14,401 bases of DNA from assembly GCA_024278565.1 (NCBI GenBank), contig JAJRSY010000257.1, positions 1 through 14,401 of the forward strand, in the 5' to 3' direction. Numbering within the stretch: the first letter of the stretch is position 1; the number at the start of each line of letters is the position of its first letter. This stretch comes from Bacteroidota bacterium (GTDB taxonomy: Bacteria; Bacteroidota; Bacteroidia; Flavobacteriales; Flavobacteriaceae). The translations under genes and the position numbers were made by a program. The notes under the pieces were generated by a model, which did not search any database, had not been told where the DNA came from, and saw only the letters and a program-made list of their open reading frames with translations. Shown piece after piece: positions 7,453 through 14,314 of the stretch.

Positions 7453-7857
7453 CTATTTTATCTTCTCTAAAATGTAATCCGGGCACTTCATTGGCCTTTT
7501 TCTTTTCATATCCATAAAGACCAAAACCGTGGTTGCTTCTGCCAGAATTTCTTTGGCTTCATTTAAAATCACAAAGTCAAATTGAATTTTGACCTCGGGT
7601 CTTTTTTTCAATAAAGTCCTAACGGTAATAAGGTCGTCATAGCGTGCGGGTTTTTTAAAATTTACCTTCAGAGAAATTACTGGCAACATTATGTCGTTTT
7701 CTTCCATTTCTTTATAAGAAATACCTAACGCTTTTAACCATGCTACCCTTCCCATCTCAAGGTATTGCGCATAATTACCGTGGTACACCACACCCATTTG
7801 GTCTGTTTCGGCATATCTAACCAAAAAAGAAATTTCGTTAAAATTCATAATTGTCAA
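7453..7857 (-). CDS. Acyl-CoA thioesterase, YbgC/FcbT-like hotdog fold
   Basis: A 134-residue cytoplasmic thioesterase of the 4-hydroxybenzoyl-CoA thioesterase class, predicted to hydrolyse acyl-CoA thioesters. The active-site signature is RYAETDQMGVVYHGNYAQYLEMGR, with catalytic Asp19, and His26 in the VYHGNY turn. KVNFKKPARYDDLITVRT is the second conserved strand pair. Length and single-domain layout are normal. The ATG at 7848 (MNFNEISF) is an alternative start, three residues in. It is divergent from dnaA across about 200 bp. In proteobacteria YbgC neighbours the Tol-Pal genes; here the context is dnaA, so no functional link is implied. Confidence 0.9.
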   Translation of the reverse strand: MTIMNFNEISFLVRYAETDQMGVVYHGNYAQYLEMGRVAWLKALGISYKEMEENDIMLPVISLKVNFKKPARYDDLITVRTLLKKRPEVKIQFDFVILNEAKEILAEATTVLVFMDMKRKRPMKCPDYILEKIK

Positions 7858-7895
7858 ATAAAAAACGATACATTTAAAGAATGCTTAAAAAACGA

Positions 7896-7966
7896 ATGTG
7901 AACATGAGAAAAAAAAATCAAAAATTCAATAGCATTTGATTTTTTTTTTAAGTTTTTTGTTCACAT
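7896..7966. repeat. Nested inverted repeats upstream of dnaA
   Basis: Outer arms ATGTGAACA (7896-7904) and TGTTCACAT (7958-7966) are perfect 9-bp inverted repeats. Within them a 14-bp perfect inverted repeat runs 7909-7922 (nine A, then TCAAA) against 7935-7948 (TTTGA, then nine T), with a 12-base loop. The right outer arm, read as TTGTTCACA (7957-7965), differs from the DnaA-box consensus TTATNCACA at one position and overlaps the likely dnaA -7 box. The element could be an autoregulatory operator, an AT-rich part of the origin, or a terminator/attenuator. The structure is seen directly; the function is inferred. Confidence 0.6.
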
Positions 7967-7971
7967 ATTTG
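7964..7971 (+). promoter_or_regulatory. dnaA: Candidate dnaA promoter (-7 box)
   Basis: CATATTTG matches the flavobacterial consensus TAnnTTTG at all but the first base. TTTG at 7935-7938 could act as the upstream element, although the 25-bp spacer is slightly long. Transcription would begin near 7978 and give a leader of about 80 bases. The box overlaps the right arm (7958-7966) of the nested inverted repeat, so a protein bound there would block the polymerase. Confidence 0.38.
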
Positions 7972-8056
7972 CGTACCTAGGAAATGAGGTTTGCTCCGAC
8001 CGATTTTTCGACCTACTAAACACAAACACTAACCAACAAAATAAGAAAATTCAAGA

Positions 8057-9481
8057 ATGGGTGTTACTGCAAACTCCGTATGGGATAATTGTCTGGTGTT
8101 TATCAAAGATAATATTCAACCGCAGGCATACAAAACATGGTTCGAACCAATTCTACCCGTAAAATTACATGAGAATGCATTGAGCATTCAGGTTCCCAGT
8201 AAATTTTTCTACGAATGGCTAGAGGAGCACTATGTTAAACTATTGAAGGTTGCCCTGACCAAAGAATTGGGCGAGACCGCAAAATTGGTGTATATCATTC
8301 GAATGGAAAACACCTACGGTAATCGTGAACCTTTCACCGAAAAAATTCCGAGTTCGAACAGGGGCAAATTTGTTGCTCAAGAAATGGATGTTCCCATCAA
8401 ATCGAAAAACCCTGAGCTGAGAAATCCTTTTGTGATTCCTGGCATTCGCAATATAAAAATTGAATCACAACTCAATGCCAATTATAATTTCGATAACTTT
8501 TTAGAGGGCGATTCGAATCGACTGGCCCGTTCGGCCGGTATGGCGGTTGCCAATAAACCTGGTGGCACCTCATTCAACCCGCTATTGATATTTGGTAGTG
8601 TCGGCTTAGGAAAAACCCATTTGGCACACGCCATTGGTGTTGAAATAAAAGACAAATACCCTGAGCGAACGGTGCTTTATATTTCTGCCGAAAAGTTTAC
8701 CCAACAATATATTGAATCGGTCAAGAAAAATACCCGAAACGACTTTATACATTTCTATCAATTGATTGATGTTCTGATTATTGATGATGTACAGTTTCTC
8801 TCTGGTAAATCTGGCACACAAGATGTTTTCTTTCATATCTTCAATCATTTGCACCAAAACGGTAAGCAGGTGATATTGACCTCTGACAAGGCACCCGTTG
8901 ATATGCAAGATATAGAACAACGACTGTTGTCACGTTTTAAATGGGGGCTTTCAGCTGAACTTCAAAACCCAGATTACGAAACCCGGGTATCAATTTTAAA
9001 GAATAAATTGTATCGTGATGGTGTTGAAATGCCCGAGGTTATTATTGATTATGTTGCAAAAAACATTAAAACCAATATTCGTGAACTTGAAGGAGCCATT
9101 ATTTCATTGATCGCCCAATCTTCTTTCAATAAAAAAGAGATTACGCTTGAATTGGCACAACAAGTGGTCGATAAGTTTGTGAAAAATACCAAACGCGAAG
9201 TGTCGATCGAGTATATTCAAAAAGTAGTTTCAGACTATTTCGAGATGGATGTCGCTACCCTTCAGTCGAAAACAAGAAAGAGACATATTGTTCAGGCACG
9301 CCAACTGGCAATGTTCTTTGCAAAAAGACTCACAAAGGCATCTTTAGCAAGTATCGGTTCTCAAATAGGAAAAAGGGATCACGCTACCGTATTACATGCC
9401 TGTAAAACGGTTGATAATCTTGCCGAAACTGATAAACAGTTTCGTAAATACATTGAAGACCTCACTAAAAAATTATCCTAA
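8057..9481 (+). CDS. dnaA: Chromosomal replication initiator protein DnaA
   Basis: The AAA+ ATPase that binds DnaA boxes and melts the replication origin; it also acts as a transcription regulator. The 474-residue length is normal. Domain I (about 1-85, VWDNCLVFIKDNI and QAYKTWFEPI) mediates self-interaction and helicase loading. A short linker follows. The AAA+ core has Walker A GSVGLGKT (180-187), Walker B VLIIDD (239-244) and the box VII segment RLLSRFKWGL (289-298) carrying the arginine finger. The C-terminal helix-turn-helix has the DnaA signature RDHATVLHACKTV (440-452). The start agrees with the family N-terminus. Six bases separate it from the phosphatase gene. No cluster of canonical DnaA boxes is visible nearby, so the origin itself is not assigned. 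Confidence 0.98.
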   Translation: MGVTANSVWDNCLVFIKDNIQPQAYKTWFEPILPVKLHENALSIQVPSKFFYEWLEEHYVKLLKVALTKELGETAKLVYIIRMENTYGNREPFTEKIPSSNRGKFVAQEMDVPIKSKNPELRNPFVIPGIRNIKIESQLNANYNFDNFLEGDSNRLARSAGMAVANKPGGTSFNPLLIFGSVGLGKTHLAHAIGVEIKDKYPERTVLYISAEKFTQQYIESVKKNTRNDFIHFYQLIDVLIIDDVQFLSGKSGTQDVFFHIFNHLHQNGKQVILTSDKAPVDMQDIEQRLLSRFKWGLSAELQNPDYETRVSILKNKLYRDGVEMPEVIIDYVAKNIKTNIRELEGAIISLIAQSSFNKKEITLELAQQVVDKFVKNTKREVSIEYIQKVVSDYFEMDVATLQSKTRKRHIVQARQLAMFFAKRLTKASLASIGSQIGKRDHATVLHACKTVDNLAETDKQFRKYIEDLTKKLS

Positions 9482-9487
9482 CAATAA

Positions 9488-9943
9488 ATGGCTGTCAAAA
9501 TTTTGATGGTATGCCTTGGTAATATCTGTCGGTCACCCTTGGCCGAAGGTATTCTACAAACCAAGCTAGATCCTAAAGTATTTTTTGTAGACTCTGCCGG
9601 TACTGCCGATTACCACCTTGGTAAAAAACCAGATTACCGAAGTATTGAAGTAGCGCGAAAACACGGTATTGATATCGCACGTCAACGGTGCAGACAGTTC
9701 AGCGCACACGATTTCAATGACTTCGATTATATTTTCACGATGGATAAAAGTAATTATAGAAATGTTATCAGTCTGGGCCAAAATGAAAACGAAGTCAATA
9801 AAGTGAAATTATTATTGAATGAAATTGAGCTTGATATTAAGGAGGTACCCGATCCTTACTATGATACCCAAAACGGATTTGAGCATGTTTTTCAGCTTAT
9901 CGATAAGGCTTGTGAGGTCATTGCCGTAAATTTAAACGACTAG
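9488..9943 (+). CDS. Low-molecular-weight protein tyrosine phosphatase
   Basis: Cytoplasmic 151-residue phosphatase that hydrolyses phosphotyrosine or similar phosphoesters through a cysteinyl-phosphate intermediate. The P-loop is CLGNICRS, with nucleophile Cys9 and Arg15 (CX5R), directly at the N-terminus as usual. DSAGTADYHLGKKPD (about 35-49) is the second conserved segment, and the general-acid loop VPDPYY carries Asp122. All catalytic residues are present. It begins 6 bp after dnaA and ends 11 bp before the methyltransferase gene, so the three probably share a transcript. In other bacteria this family regulates polysaccharide export kinases, but no such genes are here, so the substrate is unknown. 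Confidence 0.94.
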   Translation: MAVKILMVCLGNICRSPLAEGILQTKLDPKVFFVDSAGTADYHLGKKPDYRSIEVARKHGIDIARQRCRQFSAHDFNDFDYIFTMDKSNYRNVISLGQNENEVNKVKLLLNEIELDIKEVPDPYYDTQNGFEHVFQLIDKACEVIAVNLND

Positions 9944-9954
9944 TTCTGAGTGAT

Positions 9955-10677
9955 ATGGACAAAACAATAGAACAACACGGAGAGTTGTTTTTGATCCCAA
10001 CAACCTTGGGTGACAATGAACCTTTAGAGGTTTTGCCAATTTCGATTAAAAGAGCTATCGAAGATATAGATTATTATATCGTTGAGAATGAAAAATCGGC
10101 ACGTCGGTTTATAAAAAAAATTAGTCCGAGAAAATCTCAACCCAATCTGCATATTGAAATACTGAATAAATATACCGAACCTCAGTCAATACCAGCATTT
10201 CTACAACCCTGTTTTGAAGGACATAAGGTGGCAATTCTCTCTGAGGCGGGCTGCCCGGGTATTGCCGATCCGGGTGCTGATGTAGTTAGAATAGCACACG
10301 AAAAGAACATACGGGTCGTTCCTTTGGTAGGGCCCTCGTCGATATTTCTTGCCCTAATGGCCAGCGGAATGAACGGTCAAAACTTTGCTTTCTTAGGCTA
10401 TCTGCCCATTGATACGACAGATCGCAAGAAGGCCATAAAACGAATGGAAAAAACATCGGTAGACCTAAAACAGTCGCAAATTTGCATTGAAACCCCATAC
10501 CGAAATGATAAGCTATTGGCCGAAATGCTAAAATCACTTGCAAATACCACTAAATTATGTGTGGCATGTGATATTACCCTGTCTACAGAGTACATTGCAA
10601 CCAAAAGCATAGCCGATTGGAAAAAAACGCCCTTAGACCTTCACAAAAGGCCCACAATATTTATCGTACAAGGATAA
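9955..10677 (+). CDS. RsmI-like SAM-dependent methyltransferase (tetrapyrrole methylase fold)
   Basis: A 240-residue protein with the tetrapyrrole-methylase fold that RsmI uses for 2'-O-methylation of C1402 in 16S rRNA. The N-terminus GELFLIPTTLGDNEP matches the RsmI start (LYIVPTPIGN), but the usual GN is replaced by GD. KVAILSEAGCPGIADPGADV (91-110) corresponds to the SDAGxPxxxDPG SAM-binding loop, and VVPLVGPSSIFLALMASGM (121-139) to VVPLPGPSA. The YIVENEKSARRFI segment differs from canonical RsmI (AEDTRHT), so this is a Bacteroidota paralogue-type member and rRNA specificity is uncertain. Last of the dnaA cluster; convergent with the muramidase gene across 120 bp. Confidence 0.85.
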   Translation: MDKTIEQHGELFLIPTTLGDNEPLEVLPISIKRAIEDIDYYIVENEKSARRFIKKISPRKSQPNLHIEILNKYTEPQSIPAFLQPCFEGHKVAILSEAGCPGIADPGADVVRIAHEKNIRVVPLVGPSSIFLALMASGMNGQNFAFLGYLPIDTTDRKKAIKRMEKTSVDLKQSQICIETPYRNDKLLAEMLKSLANTTKLCVACDITLSTEYIATKSIADWKKTPLDLHKRPTIFIVQG

Positions 10678-10797
10678 AAGGCATTGGTTCATGACCGTTT
10701 CAATAGCGCCCAATCACTTGATAAATGGAAAAATAAACCCCAACGTTTCCGTCAGGGCTTATCCATCTTCACATATATAGTATATTATCAATATCGG
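10678..10797. other. Convergent intergenic region
   Basis: Lies between the 3' ends of the methyltransferase gene and the SLT-like gene. The only structure seen is an imperfect stem around 10739-10758 (CCCC/AGGG arms and ACG/CGT, interrupted by mismatches). No clear U-tract terminator or small gene was found. Confidence 0.35.
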
Positions 10798-11427
10798 TTA
10801 GATTCTCGGATTGTGCTTTGGAAGCACTTGTGACACATCATAGCCCGAAAACCTTTTCATGTACTTTGCGATTGTCGTACCGTAGCTATCTTTAACGTCA
10901 AACCTACCATACGACCTTAGGTATTTCTTAACATTACCAGCACCCGCCAAATGCGCAGCTGCCAACATACCCGATTCGGTAACCTCTACTCCTCCAATAC
11001 GCTTGCCCACGAATCTTTTAATATCTCTTCTTAGAATCCATTTATTACGGGCGATATTCTTTTGAAATATTTCTTCCTGTAAAACCGGATCATTTAAAAA
11101 CCTGGTAGCATTATACACGCCCATCAGTTGAAGGGTGCCAATACCAAACTGGTATTTTCCCAAATACCCCAAAGTATTGATTCTAAAATAATTGCCTTGC
11201 GACTCTTTAAAGGCCAAAGCCTCTTTAAAGCCAATATAAGAGCTACCCAAAAAGGGTGGTGCTATAATGACAGTACTGAAAATTGAAATATTCTTTGGGT
11301 ACAACACCTCGATAGGTTCTGTAACCATAAGAGTTTTCGGCACTTTAACCTTTGAAGGCATAAATGTAAAACCCAATAAGACAAGGGCAATGATAAAGGA
11401 ACTGGTAAAACGCATCCACTTTCTCAT
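10798..11427 (-). CDS. Exported SLT/lysozyme-like peptidoglycan hydrolase
   Basis: A 209-residue protein with an N-terminal signal or anchor: basic MRKWMR, then a hydrophobic segment at about 8-23. It is therefore exported to the periplasm or membrane-bound. The mature part resembles a group of Bacteroidota proteins usually labelled transglycosylase SLT-like or LysM-associated. FKEALAFKESQGNY offers a candidate catalytic Glu75 in an ESxGxY context, followed by NTLGYLGKYQFG (about 84-95), similar to the G-x-x-G-x-Y-Q-F/I motif of lytic transglycosylases. GMLAAAHLAGAGNVKKYL (about 153-170) resembles the alanine-rich helix of the same fold. No LysM repeat is visible. It lies 145 bp downstream of mltG on the same strand, with its own strong promoter-like box, in a cell-wall gene context. 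Enzymatic activity is inferred from motifs. Confidence 0.72.
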   Translation of the reverse strand: MRKWMRFTSSFIIALVLLGFTFMPSKVKVPKTLMVTEPIEVLYPKNISIFSTVIIAPPFLGSSYIGFKEALAFKESQGNYFRINTLGYLGKYQFGIGTLQLMGVYNATRFLNDPVLQEEIFQKNIARNKWILRRDIKRFVGKRIGGVEVTESGMLAAAHLAGAGNVKKYLRSYGRFDVKDSYGTTIAKYMKRFSGYDVSQVLPKHNPRI

Positions 11428-11482
11428 ACAATTGTTTTCTTAAGACTTACGGTAAAAACACACCTGCTTAAATTTCACAGGG

Positions 11483-11490
11483 CAAAGATA
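11483..11490 (-). promoter_or_regulatory. Promoter -7 box of the SLT-like gene
   Basis: The minus strand reads TATCTTTG followed by C, a perfect TAnnTTTG. It would start transcription about 50 bases before the ATG at 11427. No clear TTG upstream box is seen at 17-23 bp. The 145-bp gap from mltG agrees with a separate promoter. Confidence 0.48.
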
Positions 11491-11572
11491 GGATCGATTT
11501 TAAGTTTCTTTTAGAATGATTTGTTAAAAAAATACAATTTTAGTTAACAGGTCATAAAATGGCGTTTAGGTG

Positions 11573-12616
11573 CTATCTGATGATTTTTTGTTCGTTGATC
11601 CATCGGATATACTGTACTTTATTCTGGTTATGCTGTGACAAAGTCTTTGCAAACTTGTGATAGCCAAAGTTCTTTACATTGGCCACCATATAGTAATATC
11701 CATGTTTTTCAGCATTTAAGACAGCATCAATGGCCGAAATGTCAGGCATGGTAATCGGCCCCGGTGGTATACCTGGGTTTTTATAGGTATTATAGGGTGA
11801 ATCAATTTCTAAATCTTTATAGAGCACTCTTTTTATTACCATATCAAAATTTCCGGCATGTTTCTTTAGTGCGTAAATAACCGTGGGATCTGCCTGCAAC
11901 AGTATTCCTTTATTCAATCGGTTCAGATAAAGGCCTGCCACCCTGGGCCGCTCATCAATTTTGGCGGTCTCCTTATGTACAATTGAAGCAAGAGCAACCA
12001 CTTGATTGGGGGTATAACCCATTGATTTAGCCTTTTTCAAACGATCTTCATTCCAGAACCGATGATATTCCTTCAGCATACGACCCCTAAACTTGTCGGC
12101 TGATGTGTTCCAGAAAAATTCATAGCTATTGGGTATGTACATGGCCAACTTATCATCATCATCAAAACCGTTCGCCTTTAAAAATGCTGGATCCTGAAAA
12201 GAATTCAACAGCGAAATGCTATCTGGTTCGATTTGGTCTGAAATTCTACCAGCGAGATCTGCCAAGGTCTCTTGATTGTTGAACGCCAACTTGATGGCCA
12301 CATTATTGCTTCGCAAAGAGTTGATGATATCATTGTTGTTCATGCCTTTTGCAATCTCATATTTCCCCCCTTTTACATTGGTCGTATATCCTTTTTTTTG
12401 CGCTATTTGTGCAAATGATTCTATATTTTTTATGAATGGTCTTAACGAATCCTGGACGTCTTCAAAAGTGGCATCCGAAGAAATATAGATATATACTTTG
12501 TCTTTGTTTATATTGGTATTGGGTGTAAAAATAGCACCGTAGACCTTATAGGCGAATATACCACCAACCACCAGTCCGGCAAGTAGAATAAATAGTAATA
12601 TTTTTTTGATGTACAT
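11573..12616 (-). CDS. mltG: Endolytic transglycosylase MltG (YceG-like)
   Basis: A membrane-anchored lytic transglycosylase that cleaves nascent glycan strands and is thought to set their length. The 347-residue length is normal. One N-terminal transmembrane segment (about 5-24, after MYIKK) anchors it, with the catalytic domain in the periplasm. A LysM-like region (about 40-105, YIYISSDATFEDV and KGGKYEIAKGMNNNDII) precedes the YceG catalytic core. ASIVHKETAKIDERPRVAGL (210-229) contains catalytic Glu216. LQADPTVIYAL and PYNTYKNPGIPPGPI are further family signatures. Its ATG overlaps the stop codon of the upstream acetyltransferase by one base (TAATG type), implying coupled translation. Third gene of a dapF-led operon. 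Confidence 0.95.
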   Translation of the reverse strand: MYIKKILLFILLAGLVVGGIFAYKVYGAIFTPNTNINKDKVYIYISSDATFEDVQDSLRPFIKNIESFAQIAQKKGYTTNVKGGKYEIAKGMNNNDIINSLRSNNVAIKLAFNNQETLADLAGRISDQIEPDSISLLNSFQDPAFLKANGFDDDDKLAMYIPNSYEFFWNTSADKFRGRMLKEYHRFWNEDRLKKAKSMGYTPNQVVALASIVHKETAKIDERPRVAGLYLNRLNKGILLQADPTVIYALKKHAGNFDMVIKRVLYKDLEIDSPYNTYKNPGIPPGPITMPDISAIDAVLNAEKHGYYYMVANVKNFGYHKFAKTLSQHNQNKVQYIRWINEQKIIR

Positions 12617-13140
12617 TATCTGTTTATTTTCTGGTATAAAATTTCGTTCTTATATGTTCCGTTGGAAAAGATCCAATCTTTTTTTATGCCGACCCGCTCA
12701 AAGCCCATTTTTTCAAATAAACCAATACTTTCAATATTCGAATCTATAATATTGGCATACAACTGTCTTAGTCCTAAGACTGAATACGCGTATTCACTCA
12801 TGATTGAAATTGCATCTTTGCCTATGCCTTTGCCCCTATCTTCTGTATCAAGGATAACAATTCCCAACCCGGCCCTATGGTTTTTTGGATCAAAATCAAA
12901 TAAATCGATAAGCCCCACTACTTCGTCAGATGTATTGCAAATACATAAACGCAGCTGTTTTACCTCATAGATATCACGATGAGCGTTTTCCAAATAGTGG
13001 TTTAATACATGCTCAGAATACGGTGTTGCGGTATTACTTAATTCCCATAAACCGGTATTGTTTTCCAACTTATATAAAAAATCAAGGTCGGCGGGTTCTA
13101 AGGCTCTTAGGTAAATATGTTCTCCCTTTAAATTCAACAT
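12616..13140 (-). CDS. GNAT acetyltransferase, RimJ/RimL-like
   Basis: A 174-residue acetyltransferase with a full GNAT domain: KGEHIYLRALEPADLDFLYKLE at the N-terminus is the pattern of RimJ/RimL/SpeG-type enzymes. The acetyl-CoA loop is DRGKGIGKDA (101-110), and SNIESIGLFEKMGFERVGI carries the C-terminal N-x-x-(S/A)-x-x-L(Y/F)-x-x-x-GF element. The substrate (a polyamine or a protein N-terminus) cannot be assigned. Its start overlaps the dapF stop by 7 bases and its stop overlaps the mltG start by one base. It therefore sits inside a cell-envelope operon, where a wall-related substrate is possible but unproven. Confidence 0.88.
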   Translation of the reverse strand: MLNLKGEHIYLRALEPADLDFLYKLENNTGLWELSNTATPYSEHVLNHYLENAHRDIYEVKQLRLCICNTSDEVVGLIDLFDFDPKNHRAGLGIVILDTEDRGKGIGKDAISIMSEYAYSVLGLRQLYANIIDSNIESIGLFEKMGFERVGIKKDWIFSNGTYKNEILYQKINR

Positions 13141-13907
13141 TCGATCTCTCCTTTATAAACCAGTTCTGCAGGACCTATCAAAAAAATATTACGATATTCC
13201 CCTTCCTTATCAAAGCGAACCTTTAGTTCTCCTCCTTGTGTTACGACAGTAATCTCGTTTTGACCTGTCTTGGCCGCACTGTGCATTGCTATTGCAACTG
13301 CCGTTACACCCGTACCACAGGAGAGGGTCTCGTTTTCTACCCCACGTTCATAAGTACGCATCGCAAAGGAAGCTTCGGCAAACTGGGTTACAAAATTAAT
13401 ATTGCTGCCCTTTTCACCATAAAGTCCGTAACGCAGTTTTTTTCCTTCTTTGACCACATCAAACCCCTCAAGGTCATCTACCATTTGTACATGATGGGGC
13501 GAACCGGTATCTAAAAAAAATGAATTGGGCCTGATTTTTATCTCTGACACATTACCCATCTGCAAACTTACAATTCCATCTTCAATGGTGGCATTGTGCG
13601 GACCGTCTATGGCTTTAAAAATAGACTTTCTATCGATAATGCCCAGATGTTTGGCAAAGGCGACCATACATCTTCCCCCATTACCACACATTGTACTCGT
13701 GTTTCCATCTGAATTGTAGTAGGCCATTTTAAAATCACACTCGTCGTCATTCTCTAACAAAATGAGTCCATCAGCACCAACACCAAATCTTCTGTCGCAC
13801 AAGAAAGATACCAGTTTACCATCTTCTTTCGGAAATATTAAATTTCGGTTATCGATTACCACAAAATCGTTGCCCGTGCCTTGATATTTATAGAATGTGA
13901 GTTTCAT
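13134..13907 (-). CDS. dapF: Diaminopimelate epimerase DapF
   Basis: Converts LL- to meso-diaminopimelate, the last shared step towards lysine and the crosslinking residue of peptidoglycan. With the ATG at 13907 the protein has 257 residues, normal length. It has the two-fold DapF repeat with the two catalytic cysteines: Cys74 in MCGNGGRC and Cys197 in ETLSCGTGV. The N-terminus KLTFYKYQGTGNDFVVIDNR is the family signature and fixes the start. An ATG at 13988 would add 27 unrelated residues. First gene of the operon with the acetyltransferase and mltG; all three overlap. A TATCTTTA box upstream could be its promoter. Confidence 0.97.
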   Translation of the reverse strand: MKLTFYKYQGTGNDFVVIDNRNLIFPKEDGKLVSFLCDRRFGVGADGLILLENDDECDFKMAYYNSDGNTSTMCGNGGRCMVAFAKHLGIIDRKSIFKAIDGPHNATIEDGIVSLQMGNVSEIKIRPNSFFLDTGSPHHVQMVDDLEGFDVVKEGKKLRYGLYGEKGSNINFVTQFAEASFAMRTYERGVENETLSCGTGVTAVAIAMHSAAKTGQNEITVVTQGGELKVRFDKEGEYRNIFLIGPAELVYKGEIEC

Positions 13908-13924
13908 GTGACCGAATTCGACTG

Positions 13925-13932
13925 TAAAGATA
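13925..13932 (-). promoter_or_regulatory. dapF: Candidate dapF promoter -7 box
   Basis: The minus strand reads TATCTTTA, matching TAnnTTTG except for the last base, about 18 bases before the ATG at 13907, so the leader would be very short. A TTG lies about 24 bp further upstream, slightly beyond the usual spacing. Weak evidence. Confidence 0.3.
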
Positions 13933-14033
13933 TAATTTAATTGCAGGGTGATGGCCCAATTGGGTATAATTCGCAGACACTTACCCATGCCGTTTGGCGG
14001 GCTTGTGTCGAAATAAAAATGGAAGTTCTACTT

Positions 14034-14109
14034 AATACCTCATACCCTCGGGCCGAGGTCATTTATTTAGGTTCTATGTCGAATATAGTGGGCAAGCATA
14101 CGAGGTATT
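14034..14109. repeat. Inverted repeat with central hairpin, upstream of dapF
   Basis: AATACCTC (14034-14041) and GAGGTATT (14102-14109) are perfect 8-bp inverted arms. Between them CCTCG (14046-14050) and CGAGG (14054-14058) form a tight hairpin with loop GGC. The region encodes no recognisable protein: a plus-strand reading frame from 13941 to 14156 is open but has no familiar motif. The repeat may be a remnant of a small mobile element or structured RNA. Confidence 0.3.
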
Positions 14110-14130
14110 TAGTGGAAGAAAGTTTTTTCA

Positions 14131-14277
14131 ATGAAAACCAAACTGACCAAGGATAATAAAGTAATTCGTGAAGATAGAGTTAAATACACCATTAAAGATG
14201 GAACCATCTACGATGCAAATACCCTGTTGCAAGAAGTAAAAGAAATTATGACTATCGGATTCCTTGCATATACGTAG
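14131..14277 (+). pseudogene. Amidohydrolase C-terminal fragment
   Basis: A 48-codon frame begins MKTKLTKDNKVIREDRVKYT and continues IKDGTIYDANTLLQEVKEIM, then ends TIGFLAYT. The segment VKYTIKDGTIYDANTLLQEVKE is very like the extreme C-terminus of metal-dependent amidohydrolases (imidazolonepropionase-like, with TolB-type partners), where V-x-x-T-(I/M)-(K/V)-(D/N)-G-x-(I/L)-Y-D closes the composite domain. The whole catalytic domain with its metal-binding histidines is absent, and an upstream in-frame stop lies at 14110-14112. The last eight residues look unlike the family end, so the original 3' end may have been replaced near 14250 by the incoming mobile element. Family call from memory; no search was possible. 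Confidence 0.5.
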
Positions 14278-14314
14278 AATATTTTGTATCTTATTGATTA
14301 TTAATGCTATCGAT

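Noticed and set aside
7394..8056. Replication origin next to dnaA
   Set aside because: No cluster of TTATNCACA boxes was found. Only one near match (7957-7965) and a weaker inverted one (7897-7905) are seen, so oriC is not called.
13908..13988. Longer N-terminus for dapF (ATG at 13988)
   Set aside because: The DapF signature begins at the methionine at 13907; the upstream residues look like translated intergenic DNA.
13941..14156. Plus-strand 71-residue open frame upstream of dapF
   Set aside because: It has no familiar motif, overlaps the amidohydrolase fragment in a different frame, and contains inverted repeats, so a real protein is unlikely though not excluded.
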